The notes beneath the pieces were generated by a model that made no database searches, was not told the DNA's origin, and saw only the letters and a program-made list of their open reading frames with translations. Position numbers and translations under genes: made by a program. From UBA9300 sp032260385 (lineage in GTDB: Bacteria; Bacteroidota; Bacteroidia; Bacteroidales; VadinHA17), in the NCBI GenBank assembly GCA_032260385.1, contig JAVVEL010000002.1:1-64000 (forward strand): 64,000 bases of DNA, written 5' to 3'. This document shows, piece by piece, positions 1 through 8,645 of the stretch; positions within the stretch are counted from its first letter, which is position 1, and each line of letters opens with the position of its first letter.

Positions 1-2
1 TA

Positions 3-71
3 AACTGGCAATTTAAAACCGATGATGCCAGGATAAAGCTGAAAAGACTTTATCCGACAATATCATCTTGA
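3..71 (+). CDS. 3' end of a gene cut by the window edge (possibly transposase)
   Basis: An open frame enters from the left edge and stops at TGA 69-71. It encodes the tail NWQFKTDDARIKLKRLYP followed by TISS. This tail reminds me of C-terminal ends of IS630-like transposases, but that is recall, not a search result, and most of the gene lies outside the window. The next gene is convergent, with its stop at 88, so there is essentially no room for a separate terminator. Confidence 0.35.
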   Translation, partial: NWQFKTDDARIKLKRLYPTISS

Positions 72-87
72 CATGACTAGTCAATTT

Positions 88-1407
88 TTAGTATTCTATT
101 GGCTTAATACAAACACTGGCAATGTCCTGTATATGTTTTCTTACCCTGTTGTCCAGGTTCTTTTTATACTCATCCCAGTCTGTTATTTTTTGCCTTGCCA
201 CACCTGAGTCCATGGCTGCCTTGGCCACTGCCGATGCAACACTGGATATAAGCCTCAGGTCAAGTGGTTTAGGGATAATATATTCCCTTCCAAATTCGAG
301 TTTGTCAACATTATATGCCTTTGCTACCTCATCCGGAACCGGTTCTTTAGCCAGTTCGGCCAGGGCATAGGCAGCTGCAAGCTTCATCTCTTCATTAATG
401 TCTTTTGCCATAACATCGAGTGCACCACGGAAAATAAAGGGGAAGCCGAGCACATTGTTTATCTGGTTCGGGTAGTCAGACCTGCCTGTGGCAAAAATAA
501 GGTCATCCCTTGTTTCCATTGCATCTTCATAGCTTATTTCCGGGTTTGGATTGGCCATAGCAAACACTATGGGATTAGGGGCCATGCTGGCAAGCATTTC
601 CTTCTTCATCATCCCGGCAACTGACAGACCAAGGAAAAGATCGGCACCAACACATGCTTCAGCCAGTGTTGATATGTCCCTCTCAGTGGCAAATTGGGCC
701 TTGTACTTATTAATGTCAGTCCTTTTTTTGTTTATCACTCCCTTGGAATCGACCATCACAATGTTTTCCTTTTTGACACCAAGAGCAACGTACAGTTTGG
801 TGCAGGATATGGCTCCGGCTCCAGCACCGCAGACAACCATTTTTACCTCTTCTATCTTTTTACCGGAAATTTCCAGGGCATTTAAAAGCCCTGCTCCTGA
901 TATGATGGCTGTTCCGTGCTGATCATCATGGAAGACGGGAATATCGAGGTCCCTTTTCAGTCTTTCTTCAATCTCGAAACATTCTGGTGCTTTTATATCT
1001 TCAAGATTGATCCCTCCGAAAGTTGGGGATATCTTTGTACAAAACTCGACCATCTTATCAACATCTTTTTCGTCAACTTCAATGTCAAATACATCAACAT
1101 CACCGAAAACTTTAAACAGCAGTCCCTTGCCTTCCATTACAGGTTTGCCGGCCAGGGCTCCGATATCACCCAGGCCAAGAACCGCGGTACCATTTGATAT
1201 TACTGCAACCAGGTTTGCCCTGGCAGTGTACTTGTAAGCATCCAGGGGATTGCTTTCTATTTCTTTACAAGGGAAGGCTACTCCCGGTGTATAGGCCAGA
1301 CTCAGGTCAAACTGGGTACTGAAAGGTTTGGTCGGGATTACTTCAACTTTTCCCTTACGCCCTGTACTGTGGTATTTGAGGGCATGTTCTTTTGTAACTT
1401 TTGGCAT
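88..1407 (-). CDS. Malic enzyme (NAD(P)-dependent malate dehydrogenase, decarboxylating)
   Basis: Converts malate to pyruvate and CO2 while reducing NAD(P), in the cytoplasm. At 439 aa it is a complete short-form bacterial malic enzyme; it lacks the phosphotransacetylase-like C-terminal domain of the roughly 750-aa MaeB form. Visible family signatures are AYTPGVAFPCKEI near the N-terminus (catalytic Tyr), SNGTAVLGLGDIG, MEGKG with the catalytic Lys, the metal-binding FHDDQHGTA, and a Rossmann motif around VVCGAGAGAIS. The start MPKVTKEHAL fits the family. It is transcribed leftward and is followed upstream by the FkbM gene, 17 bases away, which may share its transcript. Cofactor preference cannot be told by eye. 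Confidence 0.93.
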   Translation of the reverse strand: MPKVTKEHALKYHSTGRKGKVEVIPTKPFSTQFDLSLAYTPGVAFPCKEIESNPLDAYKYTARANLVAVISNGTAVLGLGDIGALAGKPVMEGKGLLFKVFGDVDVFDIEVDEKDVDKMVEFCTKISPTFGGINLEDIKAPECFEIEERLKRDLDIPVFHDDQHGTAIISGAGLLNALEISGKKIEEVKMVVCGAGAGAISCTKLYVALGVKKENIVMVDSKGVINKKRTDINKYKAQFATERDISTLAEACVGADLFLGLSVAGMMKKEMLASMAPNPIVFAMANPNPEISYEDAMETRDDLIFATGRSDYPNQINNVLGFPFIFRGALDVMAKDINEEMKLAAAYALAELAKEPVPDEVAKAYNVDKLEFGREYIIPKPLDLRLISSVASAVAKAAMDSGVARQKITDWDEYKKNLDNRVRKHIQDIASVCIKPIEY

Positions 1408-1424
1408 AACTTGGATTTATTAGG

Positions 1425-2192
1425 TTAAGTATAATAATTGTTTAATACGTCTTTGATCTTTTCCTGCCTTTTATTGTGTATATATATAACATCACTGTTG
1501 CCAATTTCTGATGCCTTAACACGCTTGAGAACTTTTCTTTCCGGTATGAATGAACTGTAGCCTTCATTTACCAGTAAATCATTTATTAAACTTTTGTTGT
1601 CAGGGTCCAGTTCAATCTGTATGACCGGTTTGTCCCGTTTAATTATTTCAATGAAGCCGGGTATTACCCTGTTTTCATACCCTTCGATGTCACATTTTAT
1701 GTAATCAACTTTATCAAGTTTGCCGAAGAGCATCGATGGTGTTCTGACCTCCACAGTAAGATTCCTGCCGTCAGGTTCTGCATCTCTCGCAATACGCATA
1801 AGCCCGTGTCTGAAAGGCTGATCACCCGGTATTTTCATCCTTTCTGCCGATTCCCTGTCCCCAAGTGCATATGGCAGTATTGCAATGTTCGAAAATCCGG
1901 AGATGTTCTTTCTTAATATTTCACGGTAAAGGGGAACAGGTTCAACAGCCAATACATTTCCATCCTCCCCTGTTAGACGGGCAAAAATTTTTGTGTAATA
2001 ACCAAGATTAGCTCCTATGTCAATGATCGTATCTCCCTTTTTTACCAGATTTTTTACAAAATAGTGCATTCTGAATTTACTGGAAATCTTTAGGAGACCT
2101 GTAAAATACAGGATGAAAAATAAGCTGCTTATTATCCTGAAATAAAGCCTTTCATTTAATATCAGGTATAATGCTCTTTTAATGAACTTCAT
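1425..2192 (-). CDS. FkbM family SAM-dependent methyltransferase
   Basis: 255 aa. A hydrophobic N-terminal stretch (about residues 8-34) is followed by the SAM-binding motif DTIIDIGANLGYYTKIFA and an acidic motif II around VLAVEPVP. The later segment VDYIKCDIEGYE is typical of FkbM methyltransferases, which O-methylate sugars or polyketides. The real substrate is unknown; surface-glycan methylation is a guess from the family. The ATG at 2192 begins MKFIKRALYL. It lies just upstream of the malic enzyme gene on the same strand, and the two may be cotranscribed without being functionally linked. Confidence 0.8.
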   Translation of the reverse strand: MKFIKRALYLILNERLYFRIISSLFFILYFTGLLKISSKFRMHYFVKNLVKKGDTIIDIGANLGYYTKIFARLTGEDGNVLAVEPVPLYREILRKNISGFSNIAILPYALGDRESAERMKIPGDQPFRHGLMRIARDAEPDGRNLTVEVRTPSMLFGKLDKVDYIKCDIEGYENRVIPGFIEIIKRDKPVIQIELDPDNKSLINDLLVNEGYSSFIPERKVLKRVKASEIGNSDVIYIHNKRQEKIKDVLNNYYT

Positions 2193-2379
2193 AAGCTCCT
2201 CGTAATCAAGGATGTATGATTGTTATACAAGATCCTCTTACTTGTACTAAAATACAATTTAAAATAGATACTAAGAAATAATTGAAAAAAATGATTATAT
2301 GTCAGATAACATATTTTGTTGAGGCGGCGAAAATCCGGCAAATTCAATTGTCGGCTGATGCCTGACAAAACTACATGTA

Positions 2380-2408
2380 TTGTATGTCAAAAAATCTTAA
2401 TATTTTTG
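2380..2408 (+). promoter_or_regulatory. Bacteroidota-type promoter (TTG ... TAnnTTTG)
   Basis: TTG at 2380-2382 and TATTTTTG at 2401-2408, separated by 18 bases, match the -33/-7 layout known for Bacteroides housekeeping promoters. It would drive the thioredoxin-like lipoprotein gene with a 5' leader of about 150 bases. Confidence 0.5.
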
Positions 2409-2445
2409 TGGCACGAGATATGTAAATATATGGATATTTATATAA

Positions 2446-2547
2446 ATGTTTAATGATAAACATAAGAGATATTCATCGCTTGATGATCATATTATAATTG
2501 GTTTCGATAAAAAGAAAATAGATAGTATACTTGAATTAGGAAATTAA
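2446..2547 (+). CDS. Possible 33-aa small ORF in the leader of the thioredoxin-like gene
   Basis: ATG at 2446 opens a frame MFNDKHKRYSSLDD... ending in TAA at 2547, 15 bases before the next gene. It sits after the predicted promoter, so it would be on the same mRNA. The composition (charged, with an isoleucine patch) is protein-like, but the frame is short enough to occur by chance in AT-rich DNA, and no family is recognised. Confidence 0.25.
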   Translation: MFNDKHKRYSSLDDHIIIGFDKKKIDSILELGN

Positions 2548-2562
2548 ATTAAAATTTGCAAT

Positions 2563-3078
2563 ATGAAAAAGATTAGTTATGCTCTTCTGGTAATCCTCTT
2601 TACCTTTTCTGTCAGTTCATGTTCAACGAGCACTGCGGCAGATAATAATAAGAAGGATGATAAAAAAACTGATGTATCATCAGATAAAGTACAGTCAGGC
2701 TCCATAAACCTTACCAGGGCAGAATTCCTTTCAAAGGTTTATAATTATGAGAAGAATACTGAATCATGGGTTTATGAAGGGGATAAACCTGCCATAGTCG
2801 ATTTCTATGCCGACTGGTGCCAGCCCTGTAAAATAGCAAGCCCCATACTTGATGAACTGGCTGAGGAATATGAAGGTAAGATTTATGTTTACAAGGTAGA
2901 TACCGAGAAAGAAAAGGAACTTGCTGCAGCCTTCGGGATCAGGAGTATTCCCACCTTCCTCCTCATACCCATGGGAGAGATGCCCCAGATGTTCAGTGGC
3001 ATAGGACAGACAAAGGAAGCTACCAAAGAGATTTTTGTACAGGCAATAGATGAGTTACTCTTAAAAAGCAAAGAATAA
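2563..3078 (+). CDS. Thioredoxin-fold lipoprotein
   Basis: 171 aa. A signal peptide ends in the lipobox VSSC with Cys20, so the protein is predicted to be lipidated and face the periplasm. A polar linker (residues 21-47) leads to a thioredoxin domain with active-site motif WCQPCK (Cys86, Cys89) and the cis-proline segment IRSIPTF. It probably reduces or exchanges disulfides of envelope proteins. The Q-P between the cysteines differs from the classical GP pair, so redox potential may differ. It stands alone after its own promoter. Confidence 0.88.
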   Translation: MKKISYALLVILFTFSVSSCSTSTAADNNKKDDKKTDVSSDKVQSGSINLTRAEFLSKVYNYEKNTESWVYEGDKPAIVDFYADWCQPCKIASPILDELAEEYEGKIYVYKVDTEKEKELAAAFGIRSIPTFLLIPMGEMPQMFSGIGQTKEATKEIFVQAIDELLLKSKE

Positions 3079-3106
3079 AAATTAAAGAATTGCAGCCAAT
3101 TAATCA

Positions 3107-3159
3107 GCAGGTGCTCCTTGAGCCCGAAAGCTCTTCGCGAGCTCACAGGACTCACCTGC
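3107..3159. repeat. Intergenic palindromic element
   Basis: Perfect 7-base arms GCAGGTG (3107-3113) and CACCTGC (3153-3159) enclose a GC-richer core that itself holds AGCTC-TTCGC-GAGCT. Read on the minus strand, part of the core (GTGAGCTCGC and what follows) resembles the dispersed repeat at 32564 and 51900. There is no T-run, so it is not a classical terminator. Confidence 0.4.
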
Positions 3160-3247
3160 CAAGGCAAGTTCGTCCTGCCCTCTTCACCTCTCATTTGGTG
3201 ATGATAATTTAATTGGATATTTTCACCCCTGTTTATTTATGTGATAT

Positions 3248-4186
3248 ATGATGGAAAAACATTTCTCTATAGGGGTTGATATAGGAGGCAGTCACATAAG
3301 CTGTGCCGCTGTTGACCTGGATAAAAGAAGAATAATAAGGGACACTCTTGCCGAAAGGCCGGTTGATAACAAAGGCACGGCAGATGAAATAATAAGCAGA
3401 TGGTCCGAAGCATTGTCCGAAACCTTTGAGAAGGCCGGACGGGATAATATACGGGGCATTGGTTTTGCGATGCCGGGTCCTTTCGATTATGTAAATGGTA
3501 TTTGTCTTATCAGGGGAGTGCCCAAGTACGAAAAACTCTACGGGATAAATATAGGGGAAGCCATAGCAGAATCTCTCAGCTTAAACCCGGGAATGCCGGT
3601 AAGATTCATGAATGATGCTTCTTCTTTTGCTGTGGGTGAGGCCTGGGCAGGCAGGGGAGCCGGCAGTAAGAGCTTGATGGCAATAACCCTTGGAACCGGA
3701 CTGGGATCTGCCTTTGTTGCTGACCGGGTACCTGTGGTAAGCGGAGATATGGTTCCTGACCTGGGATGTGTTTACCACATCAGTTTCCGCGATGGAATTG
3801 CTGATGACTATTTCAGCACACGCTGGTTTACCGGCAGGTATAAAGAGGTCACGGGAAAGGAGAGTCACGGTGTGAGAGAAATTGCTGAAGCTGCAAGATC
3901 TGATAAGGAAATTCAAAACATCTTTATTGAATTCGGTACATCACTTGGCGCCTTTCTTTCTCCCTATCTTATCAGGTTTGAGGCTGAAGTTCTTGTCATG
4001 GGCGGAAATATTTCACGTGCCTATGATCTTTTTGGTCCGTCAATGGAAGAAGAGATGAAGGCAAGAAAATGCAATGCCAGACCGCTTATTTCTGAACTTA
4101 AGGAAGATGCAGCCCTGCTGGGCTGTGCCTACCTCCTCGATAATTCCTTCTGGAGTTCAGTGAGGGGATCACTTCAATATATGTAA
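3248..4186 (+). CDS. ROK family sugar kinase
   Basis: 312 aa, the usual ROK length. The N-terminal phosphate-binding motif GVDIGGSHIS and a second glycine-rich ATP segment ITLGTGLGSAF are clear, as is a substrate-binding/catalytic FMNDASSFAVGEAW. Such proteins phosphorylate glucose, mannose, fructose or related sugars in the cytoplasm. The Cys-rich zinc motif of many ROK kinases (CxCGxxGC) is absent; the equivalent region carries only one Cys near DLGCVYHISF. It leads an apparent operon with an MFS sugar transporter and a phosphomannose-isomerase-like protein, so mannose or a related hexose is a reasonable substrate guess. Confidence 0.85.
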   Translation: MMEKHFSIGVDIGGSHISCAAVDLDKRRIIRDTLAERPVDNKGTADEIISRWSEALSETFEKAGRDNIRGIGFAMPGPFDYVNGICLIRGVPKYEKLYGINIGEAIAESLSLNPGMPVRFMNDASSFAVGEAWAGRGAGSKSLMAITLGTGLGSAFVADRVPVVSGDMVPDLGCVYHISFRDGIADDYFSTRWFTGRYKEVTGKESHGVREIAEAARSDKEIQNIFIEFGTSLGAFLSPYLIRFEAEVLVMGGNISRAYDLFGPSMEEEMKARKCNARPLISELKEDAALLGCAYLLDNSFWSSVRGSLQYM

Positions 4187-4203
4187 ACGAAAAAACTAAT
4201 AAC

Positions 4204-5367
4204 ATGAGTCCAAAAATCAATTTGTACAGGGTACTTCCTGTCTTGATGTCCTTTTTCGTAATGAGTTTTGTTGACCTGGTCGGTATCGGGGTCGACAGGG
4301 TCAGCTCTGATATGGATTTAAGTGCAACTGTTGCACAGCTCATACCCTCTGCTGCCTTTCTCTGGTTCTTCCTCCTTTCAGTCCCGGTTGGCATAATGCA
4401 ATCGAGGCTTGGCAAAAGATTCATGCTAAATATTGGGATGCTGGTTACAGCCATTGGATTACTGGTGCCCTTCTTCTTCTACTCCTTTGCCATGGTACTT
4501 ACAGGATTTGCCCTTCTCGGCATAGGCAATACAATAGTTCAGGTATCAGCAAACCCCCTGCTTGTGGATGTGGTGCCGGGAAACAGGGCATCAAGTTTTT
4601 TGAGCTTCTCACAGTTTATTAAAGCTATAGGCTCCATGCTGGGAGCTCCTCTTGCGGCAGTTTTTGCCTCGCGTCTGGGCGACTGGAAAATTCTTTTCCT
4701 GGTTTATGGAATAGTATCCATAATAACAGTCCTGTGGCTGGGTCTTGTAAAGATTGATGAATCAAGAGAAGGTGAAATAAAAGCATCTTTCGCATCCGCT
4801 TTCAAACTGCTGGGAAACAAATTCGTCTTATTGATGGTGCTTGCAATATTCGTTGTTGTTGGCGTTGATGTGGGTTTCAATTCCAATTCAGGGCAATTTT
4901 TTATTAATAGTTTCGGTCTTGAACAAACTGTGGCAGAGTCAGGAAGAAGCGTTTATTTCTTTGGCAGGATGCTGGGTACCTTTGGGGGAGCAATTTTGCT
5001 TACAAGAATACCTTCCCGAAAGTTTAATATCTGGACAAGCATTCTGGGAATTTTGTCTTTTGTGGCAATACTGGTTCTCCGATCAGAGGCAGCAGCCTGG
5101 GCCTTGACATTTTTAATAGGTCTGTTTGTGGCAAATATATTTCCCCTGGTATTTTCAATAGCCGTTGAAGAATATCCCGGCAGGAAAAATGAGATCTCGG
5201 GACTGATGATGATGGCCATCTCCGGCGGAGCAGTTATACCCTTATTGATGGGATGGGTTACTGATATAAGCACTAACCTCTTCGGAATGGCTGTTCTCCT
5301 GGCATGTATGTTCTACCTCCTGGCAGCGGCTCTTTATGCATACAGGTTTCATGCCACCAAGCAATAA
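4204..5367 (+). CDS. MFS sugar transporter (FucP-like)
   Basis: 387 aa with about twelve hydrophobic segments, typical of the major facilitator superfamily. The conserved loop after helix 2 reads IMQSRLGKRFMLNIG, and the region ALLGIGNTIVQVSANPLLVDVV resembles the FucP/glucose-galactose branch common in Bacteroidota. It is predicted to import a sugar by proton or sodium symport across the inner membrane. It starts 17 bases after the ROK kinase and its stop directly abuts the next start codon, which supports one operon for uptake, phosphorylation and isomerisation. Confidence 0.85.
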   Translation: MSPKINLYRVLPVLMSFFVMSFVDLVGIGVDRVSSDMDLSATVAQLIPSAAFLWFFLLSVPVGIMQSRLGKRFMLNIGMLVTAIGLLVPFFFYSFAMVLTGFALLGIGNTIVQVSANPLLVDVVPGNRASSFLSFSQFIKAIGSMLGAPLAAVFASRLGDWKILFLVYGIVSIITVLWLGLVKIDESREGEIKASFASAFKLLGNKFVLLMVLAIFVVVGVDVGFNSNSGQFFINSFGLEQTVAESGRSVYFFGRMLGTFGGAILLTRIPSRKFNIWTSILGILSFVAILVLRSEAAAWALTFLIGLFVANIFPLVFSIAVEEYPGRKNEISGLMMMAISGGAVIPLLMGWVTDISTNLFGMAVLLACMFYLLAAALYAYRFHATKQ

Positions 5368-7134
5368 ATGAAAGAAACTGTAAGAAAATCTACACAGTAT
5401 CTCCTGCCTCTTGAAAAAAAGCACCATCAACAGGCTTATTACGATATTTATCCTGTATATACTCTTAAAAGAGGAAGTATCTTAAGTTCCTTTTCAGAAC
5501 TGGTAGCAATGATTCCCCGGGAGGGAACAATTGCAATTGATGGTTTCGCGGGAGTTTTATTTGATGAGATTGTCCGTGATATTAGAACTTGCTATATAGA
5601 GGCCAAAATACCTTTGCCACTGTTCATAAATATTGATACAGCATTAAAGCCCGTGGAAGAGATTGAAAAACAGGTGTCCGGGTTTACCGGTGGTGATGAT
5701 CCTCTTTTTGGAAGCAGGACTGATATGGATATCACGGATTTTTTTGTGAGTGAAAAAATTACAGGGCTGAGGGAAGAGGAAAATAATGATTACAGGATAA
5801 TATATGGTACAGGAGCTTCACTGGTTGATAAAAATGCCTTCCTTATTTATATTGATCTCCCCAGGAATGAGGTTCAGTTCAGATCGAGGGCGGGATTAAA
5901 GACTCATATAGCTTCCTCCCCTGTCAACCCTAAATATGATTACAAGAGAAATTATTTTGTTGATTGGGTGGTTCAGAGAAAGCATATTAAATCTATACTA
6001 CCTGAAATAGACATCTTTATTGACGGGCAAAGGCCCGGGGAAATCACCTTCATTGAGGGCGTGTACCTGAGATCTGCCATTAAGGATATGTCGGAGAATG
6101 TTTTCAGGGTACGACCCTGGTTTGAACCCGGGCCATGGGGTGGTACCTGGATCAGGGAAAAAATGAGAGAGCTGAACAGTGATGTTCCCAATTATGCCTG
6201 GTCCTTTGAATTGATAAGTCCGGAGAACGGCTTGATTCTTGAAAACAACGACCTTATGCTGGAATTCTCTTTTGACCTGCTCATGATGCAGGATTCGAAG
6301 AATGTTCTTGGCGATTGCCACGAAGTTTATGGCGATGAATTCCCAATACGTTTTGACTACCTTGATACTTTTAATGGTGGAAATCTTTCAATACAATGCC
6401 ATCCCCGGCCCGAATATATCAGGAAGAAATTTGGTGAAAATTTTACCCAGGAGGAAGCTTATTATATTATGGATGCCGGTGATGATGCCCTGGTTTTCCT
6501 GGGCTTCCGGGAAAGCATAGATCCACTTGAATTCAGGAAGGAACTGGAACAAAGTTACTCAGAAGGCTTGCCTCTTGAAATTGATAAGCATATCCTTTCG
6601 CACCGGTCTTCAAAGCATGATCTTTTCCTTATACCATACGGAACCGTACATGGTTCCGGAAAGAATAACCTGGTACTTGAAATCAGTTCAACACCTTACA
6701 TTTTCACCTTTAAGATGTACGACTGGCTCAGGCCTGATCTGGATGGCAAGCCACGAACACTGAATATCAGCAGGGCCATGGAAAATCTGTATTTTGACAG
6801 GAAGGGGGATAAGGTCAGGGATGAATTGATATGCAAACCTGAAATTATTGCCGGGGGAGATGACTGGGTGCTGGAGAACCTTGAAACGCACCCCACACAT
6901 CTTTATGGTGTTCACAGGTATAATTTTACCGGCAGGATACTGATAAAGAATGAGAATAAATGTCATGTGCTTAATATAGTTGAAGGAGAGAGCATAATAC
7001 TGGAAACAGCAAGAGGGCAAAGAAAGCAGTTTAATTATGCTGAGACTTTTGTGGTCCCGGCTGCTGCAGGGGAGTATCTTCTTATTAATCAATCAAAGCG
7101 GCCGGCCATGGTGGTAAAGGCCTTTGTGAAATAG
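5368..7134 (+). CDS. Phosphomannose-isomerase-like protein with degenerate kinase-like N-terminus
   Basis: 588 aa. The C-terminal half (from about residue 330) is a class I mannose-6-phosphate isomerase cupin: LSIQCHPRPEY supplies the Gln and His metal ligands, EEAYYIMD the Glu, and PYGTVHGSG the final His. The N-terminal 230 residues resemble a uridine-kinase-type P-loop fold: TIAIDGFAG sits where a Walker A motif should be, but GK[ST] is missing. Other kinase-like strings are LIYIDLPRN and IDIFIDGQRP. This half is probably non-catalytic or regulatory. The protein likely interconverts a phosphorylated ketose and aldose made by the ROK kinase two genes upstream. The isomerase domain call is firm; the kinase-like call is tentative. 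Confidence 0.8.
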   Translation: MKETVRKSTQYLLPLEKKHHQQAYYDIYPVYTLKRGSILSSFSELVAMIPREGTIAIDGFAGVLFDEIVRDIRTCYIEAKIPLPLFINIDTALKPVEEIEKQVSGFTGGDDPLFGSRTDMDITDFFVSEKITGLREEENNDYRIIYGTGASLVDKNAFLIYIDLPRNEVQFRSRAGLKTHIASSPVNPKYDYKRNYFVDWVVQRKHIKSILPEIDIFIDGQRPGEITFIEGVYLRSAIKDMSENVFRVRPWFEPGPWGGTWIREKMRELNSDVPNYAWSFELISPENGLILENNDLMLEFSFDLLMMQDSKNVLGDCHEVYGDEFPIRFDYLDTFNGGNLSIQCHPRPEYIRKKFGENFTQEEAYYIMDAGDDALVFLGFRESIDPLEFRKELEQSYSEGLPLEIDKHILSHRSSKHDLFLIPYGTVHGSGKNNLVLEISSTPYIFTFKMYDWLRPDLDGKPRTLNISRAMENLYFDRKGDKVRDELICKPEIIAGGDDWVLENLETHPTHLYGVHRYNFTGRILIKNENKCHVLNIVEGESIILETARGQRKQFNYAETFVVPAAAGEYLLINQSKRPAMVVKAFVK

Positions 7135-7184
7135 CCATTTCCCCGGCCTGCTCCACACTCCGTAGCACGGTACGGTTCTGGAGA

Positions 7185-7198
7185 GCCGCGCCAGCGGC
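7185..7198. repeat. GC-rich hairpin after the ROK-MFS-isomerase operon
   Basis: GCCGC-GCCA-GCGGC forms a perfect 5-bp stem with a 4-base loop inside an otherwise AT-rich 234-base spacer. It follows the operon end by about 50 bases. No T-run follows directly, so terminator activity is uncertain. Confidence 0.3.
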
Positions 7199-7368
7199 GG
7201 ATAAAACCTCAGCCTCATTTTTATTAGCTTATAAGCTCCCTTTTTTGTAAATTGCCGTCTGAGAAAATCAGGCTTATAATCCGGGAAACACTTATTGCCC
7301 TGTTAAAGAAGTAGCACTTATCCTTGAAGATACACTGAACCAACTTATACAGAAACAAACTATTATCT

Positions 7369-8634
7369 ATGAAAGGAAATAAGAATGGCAGGAGGGATTT
7401 TTTAAAGAAATCTGCTGCTGCCGCGTTTGCGGTGACTATTATCCCCAGGCATGTTCTTGGAAGAGGGTATACTGCACCCAGTGATCAGCTTACCAAGGGA
7501 ATAATTGGAGTAGGAGGGATGGGTCGTGGTCATATACCCTACGAGGGTACAAGGGTGCTCGCCCTTTGTGATGTCGATAGCGATCATCTCAGCCTTGCCC
7601 TGTCACAGGTGGGGGAAGGAGTGGCTACCTACCATGATTTCAGGGAACTGCTTGCCCGGCCCGATATTGATATTGTTCATATAGCCACGCCGCCGCACTG
7701 GCATGGAATAATGGCAAAAATGGCCGCTGAGGCGGGTAAAGATATCTGGTGCGAAAAACCTATGACCCGGACCATAGGTGAAGGAATAGAAGTTATTGAA
7801 GCGGTGAAGAAATACGGGCGTATGTTCAGGCTGAATACCTGGTTCAGGTTTGCTGACCAGTTCTACGGGCTTGGTACTACCGTGAAGCCATTGAAAAAAC
7901 TGATTGACAGCGGGGCTCTTGGGTGGCCTTTAAAAGTGACAATAAGCGGAAATACGGGTTTTGACTGGAAATTTTACTGGAGTGGTGAGCATCAGCTTGA
8001 TCCTATGCCTGTCCCTGATAATCTCGACTACGATTTCTGGCTTGGACCGGCTCCCTATAAACCCTACAACCCGGAAAGGGTACATTCGAAATTCCGTGGC
8101 TACTGGGATTATGACGGAGGAGGATTGGGAGATATGGGACAACATTACCTTGACCCCGTCCAATACATTCTGGGCAAGGACGATACAAGTCCAGTTTATA
8201 TTGAAGTGGACGCTCCGCAGCAACATTATGACGCGGTGGGATCATGGAGAAGAATTGAATATACCTATTCCGATGGATGTAAAATAGTACTTGACGGGGC
8301 AAATGCCGACACTGATGCTGCTTATATCGAAGGCCCTGATGGTAAAATATTCAAGGGCTTCCGTTCAAGCATACCCGGTATAGAGAAACTGATTGAGAGT
8401 CTTCCCGAACCAGAGCCCCGTGTCACTGTTTTCAGCGAGTCGGTGCGCAAAAGGAATAAATTTGCCCTTAATGAAGAAAACGGCCACAGATCAGCCACAA
8501 TAGTAAACCTTGGAGTTATCGCCGTACGGCTGGGAAGAAACCTGACCTATGACCCCGTTAAACAACGATTTGTTGATGATGAGGGGGCTAACAGACTGAT
8601 ATACCAGCCTATGAGGGGACCATGGACAATTTAA
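7369..8634 (+). CDS. Tat-exported Gfo/Idh/MocA family oxidoreductase
   Basis: 421 aa. The N-terminus GRRDFLKKSAAAAFAV is a twin-arginine signal, so the folded, NAD(P)-loaded enzyme is predicted to be exported. The Rossmann motif is IIGVGGMGRGH, the dinucleotide-binding acidic residue lies in LALCDVD, and the family EKP motif appears as WCEKPMT. The C-terminal domain has the GLGDMGQHYLDP segment typical of this family. In Bacteroidota such enzymes oxidise glycosides at C3 in the periplasm, a role supported here by the adjacent DUF1080 protein. The exact sugar is unknown. Confidence 0.87.
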   Translation: MKGNKNGRRDFLKKSAAAAFAVTIIPRHVLGRGYTAPSDQLTKGIIGVGGMGRGHIPYEGTRVLALCDVDSDHLSLALSQVGEGVATYHDFRELLARPDIDIVHIATPPHWHGIMAKMAAEAGKDIWCEKPMTRTIGEGIEVIEAVKKYGRMFRLNTWFRFADQFYGLGTTVKPLKKLIDSGALGWPLKVTISGNTGFDWKFYWSGEHQLDPMPVPDNLDYDFWLGPAPYKPYNPERVHSKFRGYWDYDGGGLGDMGQHYLDPVQYILGKDDTSPVYIEVDAPQQHYDAVGSWRRIEYTYSDGCKIVLDGANADTDAAYIEGPDGKIFKGFRSSIPGIEKLIESLPEPEPRVTVFSESVRKRNKFALNEENGHRSATIVNLGVIAVRLGRNLTYDPVKQRFVDDEGANRLIYQPMRGPWTI

Positions 8635-8645
8635 TATCCGTCATC

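Larger units (their letters stand above)
2193..2562. other. 370-base divergent intergenic region
   Basis: AT-rich spacer between the leftward FkbM gene and the rightward thioredoxin-like gene. It holds a good Bacteroidota-type promoter (2380-2408) and one possible 33-codon open frame (2446-2547). There is also a short inverted repeat AACA-TATTT-TGTT near 2309. No RNA gene or terminator was recognised. Confidence 0.6.

Noticed and set aside
122..1237. Several plus-strand open frames inside the malic enzyme gene.
   Set aside because: They are antisense shadows of a strongly conserved gene and show no protein-family features.
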